From Diplosphaera chodatii (taxonomy: Eukaryota > Chlorophyta > Trebouxiophyceae > Prasiolales > Stichococcaceae), in contig JAALGY010000017.1 in NCBI GenBank assembly GCA_032358165.1, positions 310,001-374,000 of the forward strand: 64,000 bases of DNA, read 5' to 3'. The notes under the pieces are model-generated. The model ran no database searches. It was not told the origin of the DNA and saw only the letters and a program-made list of their open reading frames with translations. The position numbers and the translations under genes were made by a program. How positions within the stretch are numbered: position 1 is the stretch's first letter; each line of letters starts with the position of its first letter. This document shows positions 1 through 13,024 of the stretch, in pieces.

Positions 1-463
1 GCACACGTGTCACCTGCATGAGCATGGTGTCCCGGCTCAGCAAATTTCGGACGTTACCTGGTGCCACTGTAGGCTGCTGCAAGCTTAAAGTGGTGCGGCA
101 GATATGTACTGTACACTGAGTGCTCATCAACATGCAGAGTCATTGCAGTGAGATACACGGGTCATGTATCTGTTGCAGTTCCAGTGCTACATGCTGGACC
201 AGGACAATGACAGCCCTTTATCTGTCTGCACCTGCCTGCATTGCTAGCTTGCTGATTCAGCAGGAACATAAGCATGCTAGCTGCAGGCTGTGGCAACGGT
301 AGGATGTTGCAGCATGTTGTGCCATCATCTGCCCCTTTCATCCCCTGGGAACCCCGCTCACCATGCGGCGGACCTTGCTAGGAGGCCGTGTAGATTCTCA
401 GCTTCGCGTTTGCCTTCTCCTGTGCCTGTGCTTGATTGGTGTCGTCTGCTTCTGCTCTGCAAG

Positions 464-1827
464 GGGTGGCGCTGGAATGCAAAGCACCTGGCGGCGCTTG
501 GGGGGCTGACCAGCCTGTCCTACGACGAGTATGGCGGGGGGTGGGACGCCGCCGCAGCGATCGCGCAGCTGACGCGGCTGCGGAGCCTGCGGCTGGGGCC
601 GCAGCCCAGGGCCGATGACGGGCAGCTGATGCAGCTCTCGGCGCTGAGCAGCCTGACCAGCCTGGAGCTCACAGGTGGCGGGTCATTGCAGATGTCATGA
701 CATTGTCCATTGGTTTGATTTGCAAGTTTGCTGGGTGCTCCCCTGCTCATGGTCGGCATGTTTGCGAATACGCTCGTCACTCATGCTTGCCTTGCGGCGG
801 TGCTGCAAGGGGGGACTTCATCGGGCTCAAGTCGTGTTGCACATATGCAGCTTGTTTGGTGGATGACGAACTGCGCTGTGCAATGGAGCATATGCAGCAG
901 TCCAGGCACTTTGCGCAAGAGAGCTGCAGCAGAGGCTTCAGCAACGCCACTTCGCTTGATACGGCACGGTCGTTGCAGGTACATACGACCGGACTTCGAG
1001 TGGTGGATGGCTGGCCGCGCTGGCAGCAGCGCAGTTGCCGCTGCGGCGGCTGCAGCTGTACCATGGCACTGTGCTTCCTGGTGAGAATGTGCTGTGCCCT
1101 CATCTGCCAGCGGGTTGTACCTGCTGTTTCCACGCCATACCATATATGTGTATTGCCGTTTCTGATATGGCATGTCATATGTATTCCGTACACCGTCGTG
1201 CTGCTGCACGCTGCAGGGTGTGGCGCCGAGGCCGCCATCGGCCGGCTGACACAACTGACCAGTCTGCAGTTGTCAGTCGGCGCAGCACCTCCAATCAAGG
1301 GAGTCCACACCGAGCAGCAGATGCAGCGCTGGCTCGACAGCAGCCAATGTGCGCCGCCGCTGCAGCTGCAGCTGCTGGGCTGCGGCGGTGCAGCAAGCAC
1401 GGCTGGCGGCAGCTTGGCTGCGGCTCGCAACACCGGCCTGCAGGAGCTGACTTTGCAGCCCATGGGGCGGTTGTCGGACGACGAGCTGGCGGCGGCGGCT
1501 GCGGCGCTGCCGGACCTGAGGCGACTGGGCATATATGGCTTTGACCTGCAGGATGGTCGCAGGGTGCCGGGGTTTTCCGGTGCTGGGCTGGCGGCGTTCA
1601 GCGTCTGCCGGCGTCTCCGGGACATCTCGCTGACCTGTTGCGGCGAGCTTGAGGGGCAGCCGCTGCTGGAGCACCTGCCAAACATTGAGAGCCTGGCAAG
1701 CCTGCAGCTTCGAGACACCCCCAGGGTGGGCGACGCTGCCGAGCAGGACGTGCAGGCGGCATTCCAGGCCAGGCATGGGCGCCGGCTGAAGCTGGATATC
1801 GACCTCGACCCGCAGGGCTACATCTGA
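464..1827 (+). CDS. F-box/LRR array unit A, 3' part (last three exons)
   Basis: Probable exons are 464-674, 979-1080 and 1217-1827; the rest of the gene lies left of the window. Their lengths and phases (phase 1 at both junctions, stop TGA 1825-1827) match the last exons of units B-E exactly. The first exon encodes an LRR segment (LTRLRSLRL), the second a short amphipathic segment (LAALAAAQLPLRRLQL), and the third the C-terminal LRR block beginning CGAEAAIGRLTQLTSLQLS. By analogy with its neighbours it should be the C-terminal, substrate-recognition part of an F-box protein. The acceptor before 464 is AAG with a poor pyrimidine tract, so that edge is uncertain. Bases 1-463 look like intron sequence; I see no convincing exon there. 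Confidence 0.72.
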
Positions 1828-2370
1828 GCTGCGTAGCAGCATGCAGACGCCTGCCGTCAGCACGCAGTGCTGCAAGCACATGCGTTGGGGTGCTGCATGC
1901 AGCTGCGGCGCGGCAGAGGCAGCTGCACCATGGTGGCAGGGGTTGCCAGCAGCGGGGCAGGGCTGGCATGCCCCCAACATTGAGACCGCTTTGCAGTCCA
2001 AGGTTGCTAGACATGCAAACATGGCTTGAGGTGGCTGTTCCAGGCTGCAAACCACGCCGCCATGCGCAGTAGCATGTGTTTGATCATTGGAATGCAGTGG
2101 CAGTTTTGATCGTGGTGCTGCATAGCCATGCATCCATAGGGTAAGTCTTACTGTCGGCATAACATTGCTATAAACGCTGCTGATGCTATCACACGGACAA
2201 CGTGGTTAAACCCCTCTTAGAACAGCCAAAATTTGCACAAACGCACCACAGCGCTCCTACGAGACTCTAAACCCTGCGGTCCTAAGTCCTAGTTTGACCC
2301 CCGACAACTACTGCGCGGTCCTTAAGTCTTGAACAGAAAGCCCGACATTCCCGTAAAAAGTCACGACGTC

Positions 2371-2764
2371 CGTTACTGCTCGCTCCACCTTAAGCAGGGT
2401 TTAAGCCAGCCGCGGAATATCGCCGCGCACTCTCTCATGGTGAGCAAAACGCATTGCTGCGCTTGCATACGTCAACACTAACATAGACACGGCCTTGCCG
2501 TGCCATCTGGGCGTGCGCGTCGGGCAGAAGCGCAAGTTTTGCATGCGCAGCCTAAACCCTAAACCCTAAGGCTACGTACGCATCATTTTGCGCTGCGCGC
2601 AATTCTACCGGTTGCTTTCAACATTACATTTGCGCATCGTCTTCCTAGACATCAACAATGTCAGTGAGGTGCTGGTAGCATGCACAGAAGCGTTCGTGGG
2701 CATAGTCTCGGCGTCCGGTACTAGCCTGGCTTAAACCCTGCTTAAGGTGGAGCGGACGGTAACG
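2371..2764. repeat. Inverted repeat with 39-bp arms and a ~316-bp loop
   Basis: The left arm 2371-2409 and right arm 2726-2764 are reverse complements with 3 mismatches in 39 positions; the core is CTTAAGCAGGGTTTAAGCC versus GGCTTAAACCCTGCTTAAG. Flanks beyond the arms do not match. Arms, low GC and size are compatible with a small foldback or MITE-type element, but I see no clear target-site duplication and no protein-coding content. Confidence 0.7.
2551..2569. repeat. Short interstitial telomere-like tract
   Basis: The tract CCTAAACCCTAAACCCTAA is two and a half CCCTAAA units, the plant/Chlorella-type telomere repeat. It lies inside the inverted repeat. It is too short and too internal to be a chromosome end. 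Confidence 0.75.
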
Positions 2765-3260
2765 GGGCAAAAGCTTCCCGCCGTTAATCGTAGCCCGTGT
2801 GGCGACGCAGCCTGGCCAGACTTCCGCCGTGTTGTCTCCCCGCATACAACCGCACGCAGCATTTGCATGTGGAATGGGCTGCAAACGTCGGACCGGAAGC
2901 AAGCGCGGTTGACTATTGATCGTCGCCTGATTTCGCATAGTGCTGTGTTGTCTCTGCATGTGTGCCGTGCCCACCGTGATGCATGCAGTCGGGGCGCTGC
3001 ACTGCGTCTGGTACTACTTTTGAACGCGAGCGACAAGCAGTCGGGAGTTGGGATCACTGCGACATCTCTCAACCTCAACCTGCCCTCTGCGCCCATTCTT
3101 CCATCATATTATTTCTCACAGGGTTTCATCCTTAGTTTGCTTACACAAGCTGTGAAGAGATGAACAGTGAGGACCATTGTGCACTATGTACCTTCACATC
3201 AAAGTCGACTCCTCTGCAAGCTGAGGCCTCGCCAAGATGGTTTGGTTGTACCAGACAATG

Positions 3261-3273
3261 CCAGGTCAGCATG
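3261..3273 (+). promoter_or_regulatory. Conserved upstream 13-mer of unit B
   Basis: CCAGGTCAGCATG, 162 bp before the ATG at 3423. The same 13-mer precedes units C-F at similar spacing. A wider homologous block follows (TGATCAGTGCTTG near 3285, shared with unit C). It could be a promoter or transcript-leader element, or the CAG|GTCAGC donor of a 5'UTR intron. Confidence 0.5.
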
Positions 3274-3422
3274 CAGGCAGGGTGTTGATCAGTGCTTGCC
3301 TTTGCACTCGGACCTCCAACAGGATATAAATGCATCAATCATGCAAACATATCATCGTATGATGTGCACTGCATAGCCGCAGCGCAGGCAGCTGCATGCA
3401 CTTTACTGGTTCCAGCACCGTC

Positions 3423-6400
3423 ATGGGACATCAGGCAGCACCGCCCATGACGATCGTTGACCTGCCAAGGGATGTGCTCAGCTGCATTGTGCAGCACATA
3501 CAGCAGCACGCCTGGCAGCACGACCAAACGCCGAATGACGTCGCAGCTCTGCGCAGTGTGTGCCGTTCGCTGTGCAATGCTGTGGACCTTGTTGCAACTC
3601 ACGCTGCCTTTCATGCAAACGTGGGCGTTGCTGAACTGCGGAGCACCATCAGCCGCTGCACAGGTGATACAACCTTGCCTCATCAATGTTACAGCATGCA
3701 GATGGGATTCTGTATGTTTTGCGCTTTCATGCTCTGCAGTGACATGTCACTCGCTTGCAGGTCAGTGCTCCATCTCCATCTGCCTAACGTGCAGCCTCCG
3801 CCACACCTGCAGGACTGAGCACCGTGAAGTTGGGGGGCCTCCATCCTGAGGCCGCTGGTCCGACGTCTGAAGCGCTTCTAGCCCTGGCGCAGCTGCGCGC
3901 CCTCGACATGCCGTGAGCGCCCTCTGCAGCGACACACACACGCGTTTCGCAGTAGCCCTGTGGTCGATGATCACCATGATGTCGCAGCACAGCACTCACA
4001 TCGGGTCCTGCTGGTATGCTCCAGGAAGGCTCAGCATGCAGTTCGCATATTGTGTCATCCATGGCTGTGGCGCCCAAGCATGCAGGTGCACTACTGACGA
4101 CCTCCCCCAATTGTCGTGCCGTGCAGGATGTTTGACGGCATGCAGCTGGAGGATTGGCCACATCTCAGCAGGCTGACACATCTGGTGCTTCGGCGCACAG
4201 CAGACAGCCATTCCGGCACGATACTGGCCGTTTTGCCGCAGCTGACGGCGCTGCGGTCGCTTGAGCTTGCCAACAGCCACTGTCATCTGCTCCCTGCAGG
4301 TGATTGCTCTGGTTGCATTGATTTCCCCAGCGGTGAGTACAGAAGATCTGCTTGCAGTTTTCCCCGGCATGGAAGCCGTTCAGGCGGTTGCCAGGTTTGG
4401 AACCCCTAAACCCGACCTCCGCTCGACCTTTGGGGCGGCATGCTGTGAAGACCTGACCCTGTGGTGTGAAGGTTGAGATCTCAGGCTGCATCAGAGACAA
4501 TGGCAACCTCCTTAGTAAAACCTTGATACCCTTGTGTCCTGTTTCACAGCTTTGGAGCGTTTTGTGCGGCTGCAACAGCTGACTCATCTGGACCTGGGCC
4601 ACACCGATCATGTCACCGCTCTGGCGCCGCAGCTGCCCAACCTGCAATCCTTGACGATGCGTCTGTCGCACCCAACACCCACGGCAAGTGCCCCCCAGCT
4701 ACAGTAGCTGGCAGGCAGCAGAGCCTGCATGCGGGGATGTGACATGGCATATGACTGCAGCACTGCAGTGTCGACATGACGGCATGATGTTGCCATGTTG
4801 GATGCATGATGGGGTTTCGACCCTGTCTTCTGTGCAGGCCGCCTCGCTCAGCGGACTGTCATCCTTGCTTCCGCTGACACGGCTGAGACGGCTGTCCCTG
4901 GACGCAAACCTCAGCAGGGTCAAACGCGCAAAGCTGACACTCTGCTGTGACGGCACGGTGATGATCTGATGTCAAGCATCGAAGCACACCATCTGCTAGG
5001 TCGTCCATGGGCGACATGATGCCGATTTGTGCTGCATGAGAGCTGACTTGTCTCATGGTCAGCCATCAGCTAGCCTAGATGTGTTGTGGCGTATTGCCAA
5101 TCCAGTGAAGTGCGCGGATTGCTTGCAGGGGCCACACTGTCACCAGCTTATGTGCCTCATGGCCAATGGCCTGTAGCTGCTTGTGCAGGTGTCGCCTCAC
5201 ATTGTGCGCACCCTAGGCGACGCCTGCAGGAAACCTCCGGGGCAGTACGCCGTCCTGCCGCTGCAAGCTGTCTGCCACCTGGCGGCGCTACAGGGTGTCA
5301 GCCGGCAGGCATCGCTGCAGCTGGTGTCTGGGCCGCCAGACGCGACCTTCAGGTGTTGCAGTGGGTGGGTGTGGAGGCTGTTCATGAGTGGTTGTGTTGC
5401 GCAACAGCGCTGCTAGATAGCTCTATCACGCAGCCCCTCATGACGGGTGTGTGCTGCAGGAGCCCAGCCTAAGCACTGAACACTGCTGCGGCACTGCAGG
5501 CAGCCAAAGCATGACGACCTTTCGCGGGCAGTGTCGCCGTGCAACACCCTTCAGGAGCTGCGGCTGCATTCGTGTGAAGTGACGGCCGATGTTTTGGCCG
5601 AGTTGACGGCTGCCGCTGGGCGCCTGCGCGTGCTGCACCTGGCGCAGTGAGTCAGCCTCTTAACTCAAGTTTGCAAGCTAGACGTGTGAACAGTAAAAAG
5701 GCTGCCGACCATGTCGACTGCAGGTGGAGCCCCATGGTCACTGAAGACAGCCCTCGAGTGGAAGAGCATCATCAGTCATAACAGCGCCACTGCATGTCAG
5801 TTGCTTGGAACCAGCTTCAGGGTGTGCAGGCACCTTTGGGGTCCCGATGCTGTGCCAACACCTGGTTCACTGAGCACGCAGGTGCCGTGGGGCTTTGGCG
5901 CCGCTACTACAGGCAGCAGGTGTGGCGGAGGATGTTTCGCTGCTGGGGGCCCAGGGCGGCGGCGAACTGCTGGCGGCGCTGAAGCCCGCGGCCCGGACCC
6001 TCACTGCACTCAACACCACTAACATGTCGGTTCAGGTGTGGATGACGGAGCAGCTCACCATTGGAGTCTGTATTGCTGTGAGTGTTGACAAGGAAAACGT
6101 GTTTCGTCATCAAGCAGTACCGAGCATGTCATATGGTTGGCAATGCATGCAGAAGGATCAGGTGTTCAGAAGACCTTTTGGCAGCATGCCCTTAAAAGCC
6201 TTACCCTAGCCCTTGCCATGGTTGCAATGCCACAAGGGCGTGCCTGTGATGTGCCCTGCCTCAGCGCCTGATGCTTGAGGCAGCATTTGCTTCTGATCCT
6301 GCCGGTGAGGCTCTGTCATCCCTTTGCGCAGTTGCTGGCACCGGACGCAGAGCACCTGGTAGCGCTGACAGGGCTGACGAAGCTGCACTATGGCCACCGT

Positions 6401-7810
6401 GACGGTGCAGCAGCCGCCTTTGGTGCGATTCCGAAGCTGACACGACTGCGCGAGCTGAACCTGGAATACGCATCTGACTTTGACGCTGCGCAGCTGGCGA
6501 GCCTGTCGACACTGCACGGCTTGACCAGCCTAACAGGTGGAGCTCTCTTCAAGTTGGCCTCATGCTTGCCCTGGGGCGATTTCAACCATTCATGCAGTCT
6601 GGCACAAGGTGTCCCATACATCCCATCGGCGATAACCTCCCGACCAGCTTCAAGTCCTGCAACATTTTTCTTTCCTGTATTGTCAGTGAGCATGATCATA
6701 AGCCACATCACCATACATGTGATCATAAGCCACATAACCACGAAAGCTGCTTCCACCTGCCGCCATGATTGAATATTGCACTCTTATGCTTTGGGTACAC
6801 ATGGTTCACATGGTACGTGCATGGGCCCCATCAGAGACAGAAGAGTCTGTCTCCGTGAGAAGGAACCGGCTATTCATGCAGGCTGGAATGCAAATGTGGC
6901 TGGCAGCTGGCTGAATGCATTGGCGGCAGCCCGCGTGCCGCTGCGTGAGCTGCGGCTATTTGGCTCCGTGGCACCTGGTGAGCCTGTGCTGTGTATGGAT
7001 TCTAAAGAAGTCCTCATGTTGCCCTTGCCTGCTGCATCAGTGTTCTCTGGCTGGGCTGCACTGCTGCACCAAGCGCTGTGAGGTGCATTGCCCTACTGCA
7101 ACAGCGAAGTCTAGGGTGGAACACCAAGAAGCTACTGCATGAACTCAGATGAACATCGTGTGAATTCACATAAGCAGCTGGTGCACAGCTGCATGGCTCA
7201 TGTGAAGCTGCTATCTGCAGGGTGTGGCGCCGAGGCCGCCATTGGCCGGCTGACGCGCCTCACCAGCCTGTACCTGTCAGTCGACACACCGCTGCCCGGA
7301 GAGACTTCCCACACCGAGCAGCAGATGCAGCACGGGGTTAAGAGCGACCAACTTGCGCAGCTGCAGCTGCAGCTGCTGGGCTGCAGCGGTGCAGCTTGTA
7401 CGGCTGGCGGCGGCTCGGCTGCGGCTGGCAACACCGGGTTGCAGGACCTGACCCTGGAATGCACGGGGCGGCTGTCCGACAACGAGGTGACGGCTGCTGC
7501 TGTGGCGCTTCCGGACCTGAGGCGATTGGATATTGTCGGCTACTGGTCAAAAAATGGTCTGGGGGTGCCGGGCCTGTCTGGCGCTGGGTTGGCAGCATAC
7601 AGCGCCTGCCAGCGTCTGCGGGACATCTCACTGAACCATTGCAGCGACCTGGTGGGAAAGCACCTGCTGGAGCAGCTGCCGCACATCAAGAGCCTTGCAA
7701 GCCTGATGCTTGACGACTGCCCCAGGGTGGGCAGCAGCGACACAGAGGACCTGCAAGCGGCGTTCCATGCCAGGCATGGGCGCCACCTGCAAGTTGAAAC
7801 GTATTTTTAG
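3423..7810 (+). CDS. F-box/LRR protein, array unit B
   Basis: Predicted 707-residue SCF-type substrate receptor. Exons: 3423-3663, 3813-3912, 4127-4299, 4550-4683, 4838-4957, 5189-5352, 5500-5646, 5882-6035, 6332-6536, 6882-6977, 7221-7810; all phases agree and the sum is divisible by three. Residues about 11-55 form an F-box (LPRDVLSCIVQHI, then VAALRSVCRSL). Exons 2-10 each carry one or two LRR motifs (LSRLTHLVL, LTRLRRLSLD). The last exon encodes about 196 residues of LRR ending QAAFHARHGRHL. I chose ATG 3423 (MGHQAAP), as in unit F; an in-frame ATG at 3396 is possible. Exon 4 ends at a GC donor (GCAAGT, 4684). Target unknown. Confidence 0.82.
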
Positions 7811-8315
7811 TAGTGCTACGCGTGATGTGTAGCAGCGAGAGACACATGCTGTCAAGCGCATGCACTAGGGTGCTGCACGGCAGAGGCAGCCCAGCCATGG
7901 CAGAGGTTGCCACCAGCGAGGGTTGTATGCCTCCATCATCCAACATTGAGGCCGCTCTCCCCACCACCTGAGATCGCTAGACATGCGCACACGGCTTGAG
8001 TTGGTCATCACAGGCTGCCAACCAGGACGCTATGTGCAGTGGCATATTTTCGATCATGGTATGCAGTGGCATCGAGAATGTTCAACTTGGTGCTGCATGG
8101 CCAACCATGGCAAGAGCTCCACTGGCGGCACAAAACTGCTGTGAGTCCCATGTATGTGCTACTGCTGCCGACCTGCGGACAACGGTGGGTTCCTACCTGC
8201 TGTGAAGAGATAAACAGCGATGACCGTCGTGCACTGGCGGTTTCCTGTAGAACTTGCTATAGTTTATCTGCGGGCTGAGGTCTCACCAGAAAGTTGTTGT
8301 ACCAGACATGCAATG
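7811..8315. other. Intergenic region between units B and C
   Basis: About 500 bp. Bases 7820-7960 match the 3' flanks of units A and D (TAGGGTGCTGCA, GGCAGAGGCAGC). Bases 8200-8315 match the unit B upstream region (GCTGTGAAGAGAT and the following bases). No gene seen. Confidence 0.6.
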
Positions 8316-8328
8316 CCAGGTCAGCATG
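8316..8328 (+). promoter_or_regulatory. Conserved upstream 13-mer of unit C
   Basis: CCAGGTCAGCATG, 133 bp before the proposed ATG at 8449 and 160 bp before the position homologous to the unit B start. It is followed by CTGATCAGTGCCTG, near-identical to unit B. Confidence 0.5.
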
Positions 8329-8448
8329 CATGCAGGGACGCTGATCAGTGCCTGATGCAGCACTCGGACGTTCAAGGGAGAAGATATTTGCTCGATCGCA
8401 GGACAGAAACATATGATGTGCACTGCATAGAACAGCGCAGGCAGCTGC

Positions 8449-11400
8449 ATGCGCTCTACGGGCGGCAGTACCATCACGGCTCATCAGGCAGCGCCGCGCA
8501 TGGCCATCATGGATCTGCCAACGGATGTGCTCAGCTGCATTGTGCAGCACATACTACAGGACGGCTGGCAGCGCGATCAGCAGCTGGACGATGTCGCAGC
8601 TCTGCGCAGCGTGTGCCGTTTGCTGCGCAGTGCTGTGGATCTCATTGTCACACACGCCAACATGCATGCCAACGTGGACGTGAACGAGCTGTGGACCATG
8701 ACACGCCGCTGTGTAGGTACAGCAGACCATGTTGGCTCGCCTGTACGATCAATCTCACATGCAGTCATGCACCTGCCCACCATGTGCATACATGCATGTT
8801 GAACAAAAGAAGGGTGCAGTTCAGTGGCCAGCTAAACTTGCTCCTGCAGGCCTGCACACCGTCAAGCTGCAGCAACTCCACCCCGAAAACGCTGTCTCGA
8901 CGCTGAAGGCGCTTACAACTCTGGAGCACCTGCGGACCCTTGACATGCCGTGAGCAGTTTTATCATAGCCATGCTGCCGTGTTCGTTCATGTTTGGCCTC
9001 TGGCTGGCTGACAGAGAGCCGACCTCGTGTCAGATGTGAGACGCTTACTGCTGCGAAAGCGCAGCAACATGGACACATCCATGTGGTTCACACCTTCAGC
9101 TGGCATCATGTCTGTTCATCACAACCTTGATGGCAGACCTGTGGTGTCGGCACTGATGCTGGTCACTCGAAGCACTCAGACCCTACCGGTCGTCGTTGCT
9201 GCAGCATCTTCGAAGGCATGCAGCTGGAGGGCTGGACGCTGCTCAGCAGCCTGACTGGCCTGACGCTGCAATTGGTAAAGGAAAGCCACCACGGCACGCT
9301 GGTTGCTGTGCTGCCGCGGTTGACAGCACTGCGGTCGCTCGTCCTCGTCGATGGTGCTGTTTGCTCTCCAGTGCTGTCAGATGCAGGTGGGCATGCACAC
9401 AGCATAGTCAGGGACAGCATGCAGGGTTGGTGGTGATTACAGGGGAGTGGTTTGCCCAAGTGACTAGCTCAGCGCTCCCTGACGCTGCAGACATGCAGCA
9501 ATTTGCGAGCCTGACGCAGCTGACACACCTGGATCTGGGACCTGCCATCGGCGTTGCGGCCCTGGCGCCCCAGCTGCCCAACCTGCAGTCCCTGGCACTG
9601 CGCCTCTGCCCAAGCTATCCTGAGCCTGGCGACTGGGTGAGTGTTGCTCCTCGTTTGCAGGAGCATTCCAGCAACCTTCACTTGCCAATACAGCAGGACG
9701 TGGCTGGGGCATGGCCACTGTGCTGCATCCAGCCACACGGGCTTCGACGCTTTGTTGCAGATGCGTGACCTCTGGAACATGTGTTGGAGACGCAGCGGTC
9801 TTGACGGGTAATGGGTAATGCATGCCACCCACCACTGTGTCGACGATGCTGATCATTGTTTGTGCAGGGCGACTCACCACGAGAGGTTGCGATGCTCACT
9901 TCCCTCAAGAACCTGAGATTGCTGTCCCTGGCGGCACAAAGCAGAGTCCGTCGTGGGAATCCAACAGCCAAGATCCTGGTAAGAGGCTGGGTGTGTATGA
10001 CCACATTCGCCGAAAAATGCTACCCTTGAGAGCATGGATCTTAGTGTGCGATCGCACAACAGCATCTGTTCTTATGAGAGGCGGCCCTGGCTCCATAGAT
10101 AGAAATTAGGAAACATGCCAAGTGCTTTGCTGGTGTGAAATTGCATGATCATGCACATCCAGGCAGGCTGCTCTAGTATATGAGCAGCTGACCTGTAAAT
10201 GCTGCATAGGCTTAAAGAGTGATGGCTGTCGTCGTAAAACCACAGCAGCTGTCCTGCGGTATAGTGATGCTGATTGCAGAGGCGTTGCTTCGCAGGTCTC
10301 CCTCTGCAATGTGCCCGCTGGCAAGTCGGACGAGGTCTGCAGTGTCCTGCTGCAGCACCCAGCCACACAGGAGCGCGGCCAGCAGCTGCTGCAGCTGGCG
10401 GATTGGGTGTGTTCAACTGCTGCCTTTGGACGGTGGGATTCTGCGTGTAGTGCCAACGACCTCTCAGAGCTGGTGTTGATGACACGCATGCCACTGTGTG
10501 CCACTGCAGCTGATGGCACCTGAGACACGCGTACCCGCACTGCTCGTATGATGTGAAACAAAGCCTGCAGGTTCAGATGTGCCCTGCATTGTAAAACAGA
10601 TTGCAACACTGCCCTGCCGGCAATGACTGGATGCGGCAAATGCAGCCGATGTTATGCCTGCATGTCCTTGTGGCACTTGCTAGCATGCAGGTGCCTGGTG
10701 TGTGACTTTGTGGGAGCTGCAGCACCCCAGGTCCTGCCACAGGCGCAGTGATGATGACAAGCCCCTTCACAAGGTTGATATCGGCATGAACGCCTGAATG
10801 TGCAGGTTGTACTGGATCCCGGAGGCGGCTCCGCAGTACATCACGGTAGAGGAATTGCAACTCTACTCATGTGAGGTGATGAGACTTGAGAGCGGTGCCC
10901 AGGTGGCGACACTTGCCAGGCGGCTTCGCGTGCTGCACCTTGTAAGGTGAGCTGTACACCATGTGTTGCAGCCCGGCCAGCAATTGCTCTTGCACGAGTC
11001 AGTGATGAATGGCACTAGCATGCTGATGTATGTGATGCACAGGCGAGCAGGGCATGCTGAATGCACAAAAGATGGGATGGCACTGAATGAGCACATGTGA
11101 TCGTGGATGAGCAGTTGTAAGGGGGGTTTGCGGGTGCTGCTACAAGCGGCGGAGATGGTGGAGGACGTCTCGCTGGGGGGCTCGTTCAGCTACAGCGCTG
11201 GGCGACTCGAAGAGCTGACTGGACCGCTGGGACCTGCTGCTCCGACTCTCAAAAGATTTGTCGCTTTCAACAGCTGTGTGAGTACTGTGCAGACCGATGA
11301 AACGCTTTCAGCAGGGCTGCTTGCACCCATTGCAGACCCTCATTCCTGTCATGCACAAGCTTGCGGCTTTGCTTGTAGAGTGACCATCGGCAAAACTGCT

Positions 11401-13024
11401 TTGGTGCAGGGCCTACCACAGGATGTGGAGCTCGTGGCCGCGCTCACAGGGCTGACAAGGCTTAGCTGCAATGGTCGGGTGGACGCCGTCACGCAGCTGA
11501 CACGGCTGCGGGAGCTGCACCTGCGCCACCCGACCACCAACGACGAGCACCTGGCGCCATTGTCTCTGCTGAGCAGCCTGACGAGCTTGACTCTTCCCGG
11601 TGAGGAGTTGCCATGAGTGCATCTGGCTGCTGCATGCTGTTTGTCAAGGCACCACAAGTGGCGGGACGCTCTGCCGTAGCTGCTCCCCAACTGCTGGGCA
11701 CAGGAAGGTGTCTAACCAAGTGCTTGGATTGTCCCTAAACAGCTGGCCTCGTGTACCATGCTGCGGTGTAGTGCTTTACTGGGCATACTGAGTTGCCGCC
11801 ACAAACAGCCCACAATTTGTCTGGTTGATCTGCCTGGATTGCTTGGCAACGAGCTGCAGTTGTGACACTTCTCCACGATGTCTCTGAAAATGGTATGTAC
11901 AGTGGAGTCCTGCTGCAGGCTGCAGTTCATAAGGTCGGCGATGGATTCAGATATATATATACCATAGATGTCCCGGAAATCACCCATAGCTCTGCCCAAG
12001 TGGTTTTGAACGAGATACATGCGTCAGCATATGATGATGTTGTGTGGTGATGAGGAGGGCTGACCAATACACTTTGCACAGCAGGCTATCGCCTTTGCTC
12101 CTGCAGGTGGTGGTGAAGATGGTGTGACCGGCACTTGGCTAACTGCACTGGCGGCAGCCCAGCTACCGCTGCGGCAGCTCTGCCTATGTCATGGCTGGCT
12201 GATGCCTGGTGAGCTCCTGATGCTTTGCCTCCCGTCCCAGTGCGTCACCAGAATCTCTCTTTGGTGTTTTGCAAGTGCTGCTGTACCCCTCCTGGTGGCA
12301 TGCTGCCATGGGTGATGTGTGTGGTGCTGCAAACATTGCCTGCAAAGCATGTGTGGAGCAGGCTACATGGCTACAGAAGCAGCTGCATTTCGCAGGGTAT
12401 GGTGCCGAGGAAGCCATCGGGCGGCTGACACGCCTCACCAGGCTGGACATGTCAGTCGCATGCGCCCGAGGGAGTCCGTGCACCAGGCAGCGGGTGCGGG
12501 AAGGGACTGGCAGTCCTGACCATGACACCTCGCTGCAGCTTCAGCTGCTCGGCTGCGGCGCGGCGGCAAGCGGTGTCCATGGCAGCGTCTCAACCTACGG
12601 CGGCAACAGCGGCGGCAGCACCGCTGCTGGTCGCAACACGGGCCTGCAGCGGCTGGAGCTGCGGTGCGTGGGGCCGCTGTCTGACGATGAACTGGCGGCC
12701 GCAGCCAGTGCACTGCCAGACCTCAGGAGACTGGCTGTCAGCGATGAATACAGCAGCGAGCGGGGTGCGCTAGTTGGTTTGCATGGTGCCGGGCTGGCAG
12801 CCTTCAGCGCCTGCCGGCGGCTGCGGGACGTCTCGCTGTGGGGTTGCCCCGATGTAGATGGACAGCAGCTGGTGGTGCAGCTGATGCACATTGCCAGCCT
12901 TGTCAGCCTAGAGGTCCGGCGATGTCCCTTGGTGAGCAGCACAGCCATCGGGGAGCTGCAGTCAGCGTTCCATGCCGAGCACGGCCGTCACCTGCTGGTG
13001 GACTTCGAGCCCGATTCACCATGA
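8449..13024 (+). CDS. F-box/LRR protein, array unit C
   Basis: Predicted F-box/LRR receptor of about 715 residues. Exons: 8449-8716, 8850-8949, 9205-9386, 9491-9636, 9868-9978, 10295-about 10410, 10806-10946, 11115-11277, 11410-11599, 12107-12208, 12396-13024. The F-box is MAIMDLPTDVLSCIVQHI with VAALRSVCRLL. The third base-run of the usual start is ACG here (about 8476) instead of ATG, so translation must begin at 8449 or at 8500. The end of exon 6 is uncertain: the obvious donor after 10406 gives the wrong phase, and 10410 restores it. Exon 8 starts at 11115 (CKGGLRVLLQAA), matching CRGALAP in paralogues. The C-terminal block starts YGAEEAIGRLTRL, with Tyr for the usual Cys. It is the most divergent of the full units. 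Confidence 0.75.

Larger units (their letters stand above)
1828..3260. other. Intergenic region between units A and B
   Basis: About 1.4 kb without a credible gene. Bases 1828-2060 are 3' flank conserved with the flanks of units B and D (for example CAGCACGCAGTGCTGCAAGC near 1857). Bases about 2190-3140 are less GC-rich and unlike the array; they hold the inverted repeat and telomere-like tract listed separately. Bases 3150-3250 resemble 8200-8300 upstream of unit C and are the start of the unit B promoter region. Confidence 0.6.

Noticed and set aside
777..1718. 313-codon open frame on the minus strand
   Set aside because: It is the antisense shadow of GC-rich LRR exons of unit A; composition is Ser/Ala/Cys-rich with no domain, and the + strand has phase-consistent exons.
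2551..2569. Chromosome end
   Set aside because: Only about 2.5 telomere-type units, internal, with genes on both sides; treated as an interstitial tract.
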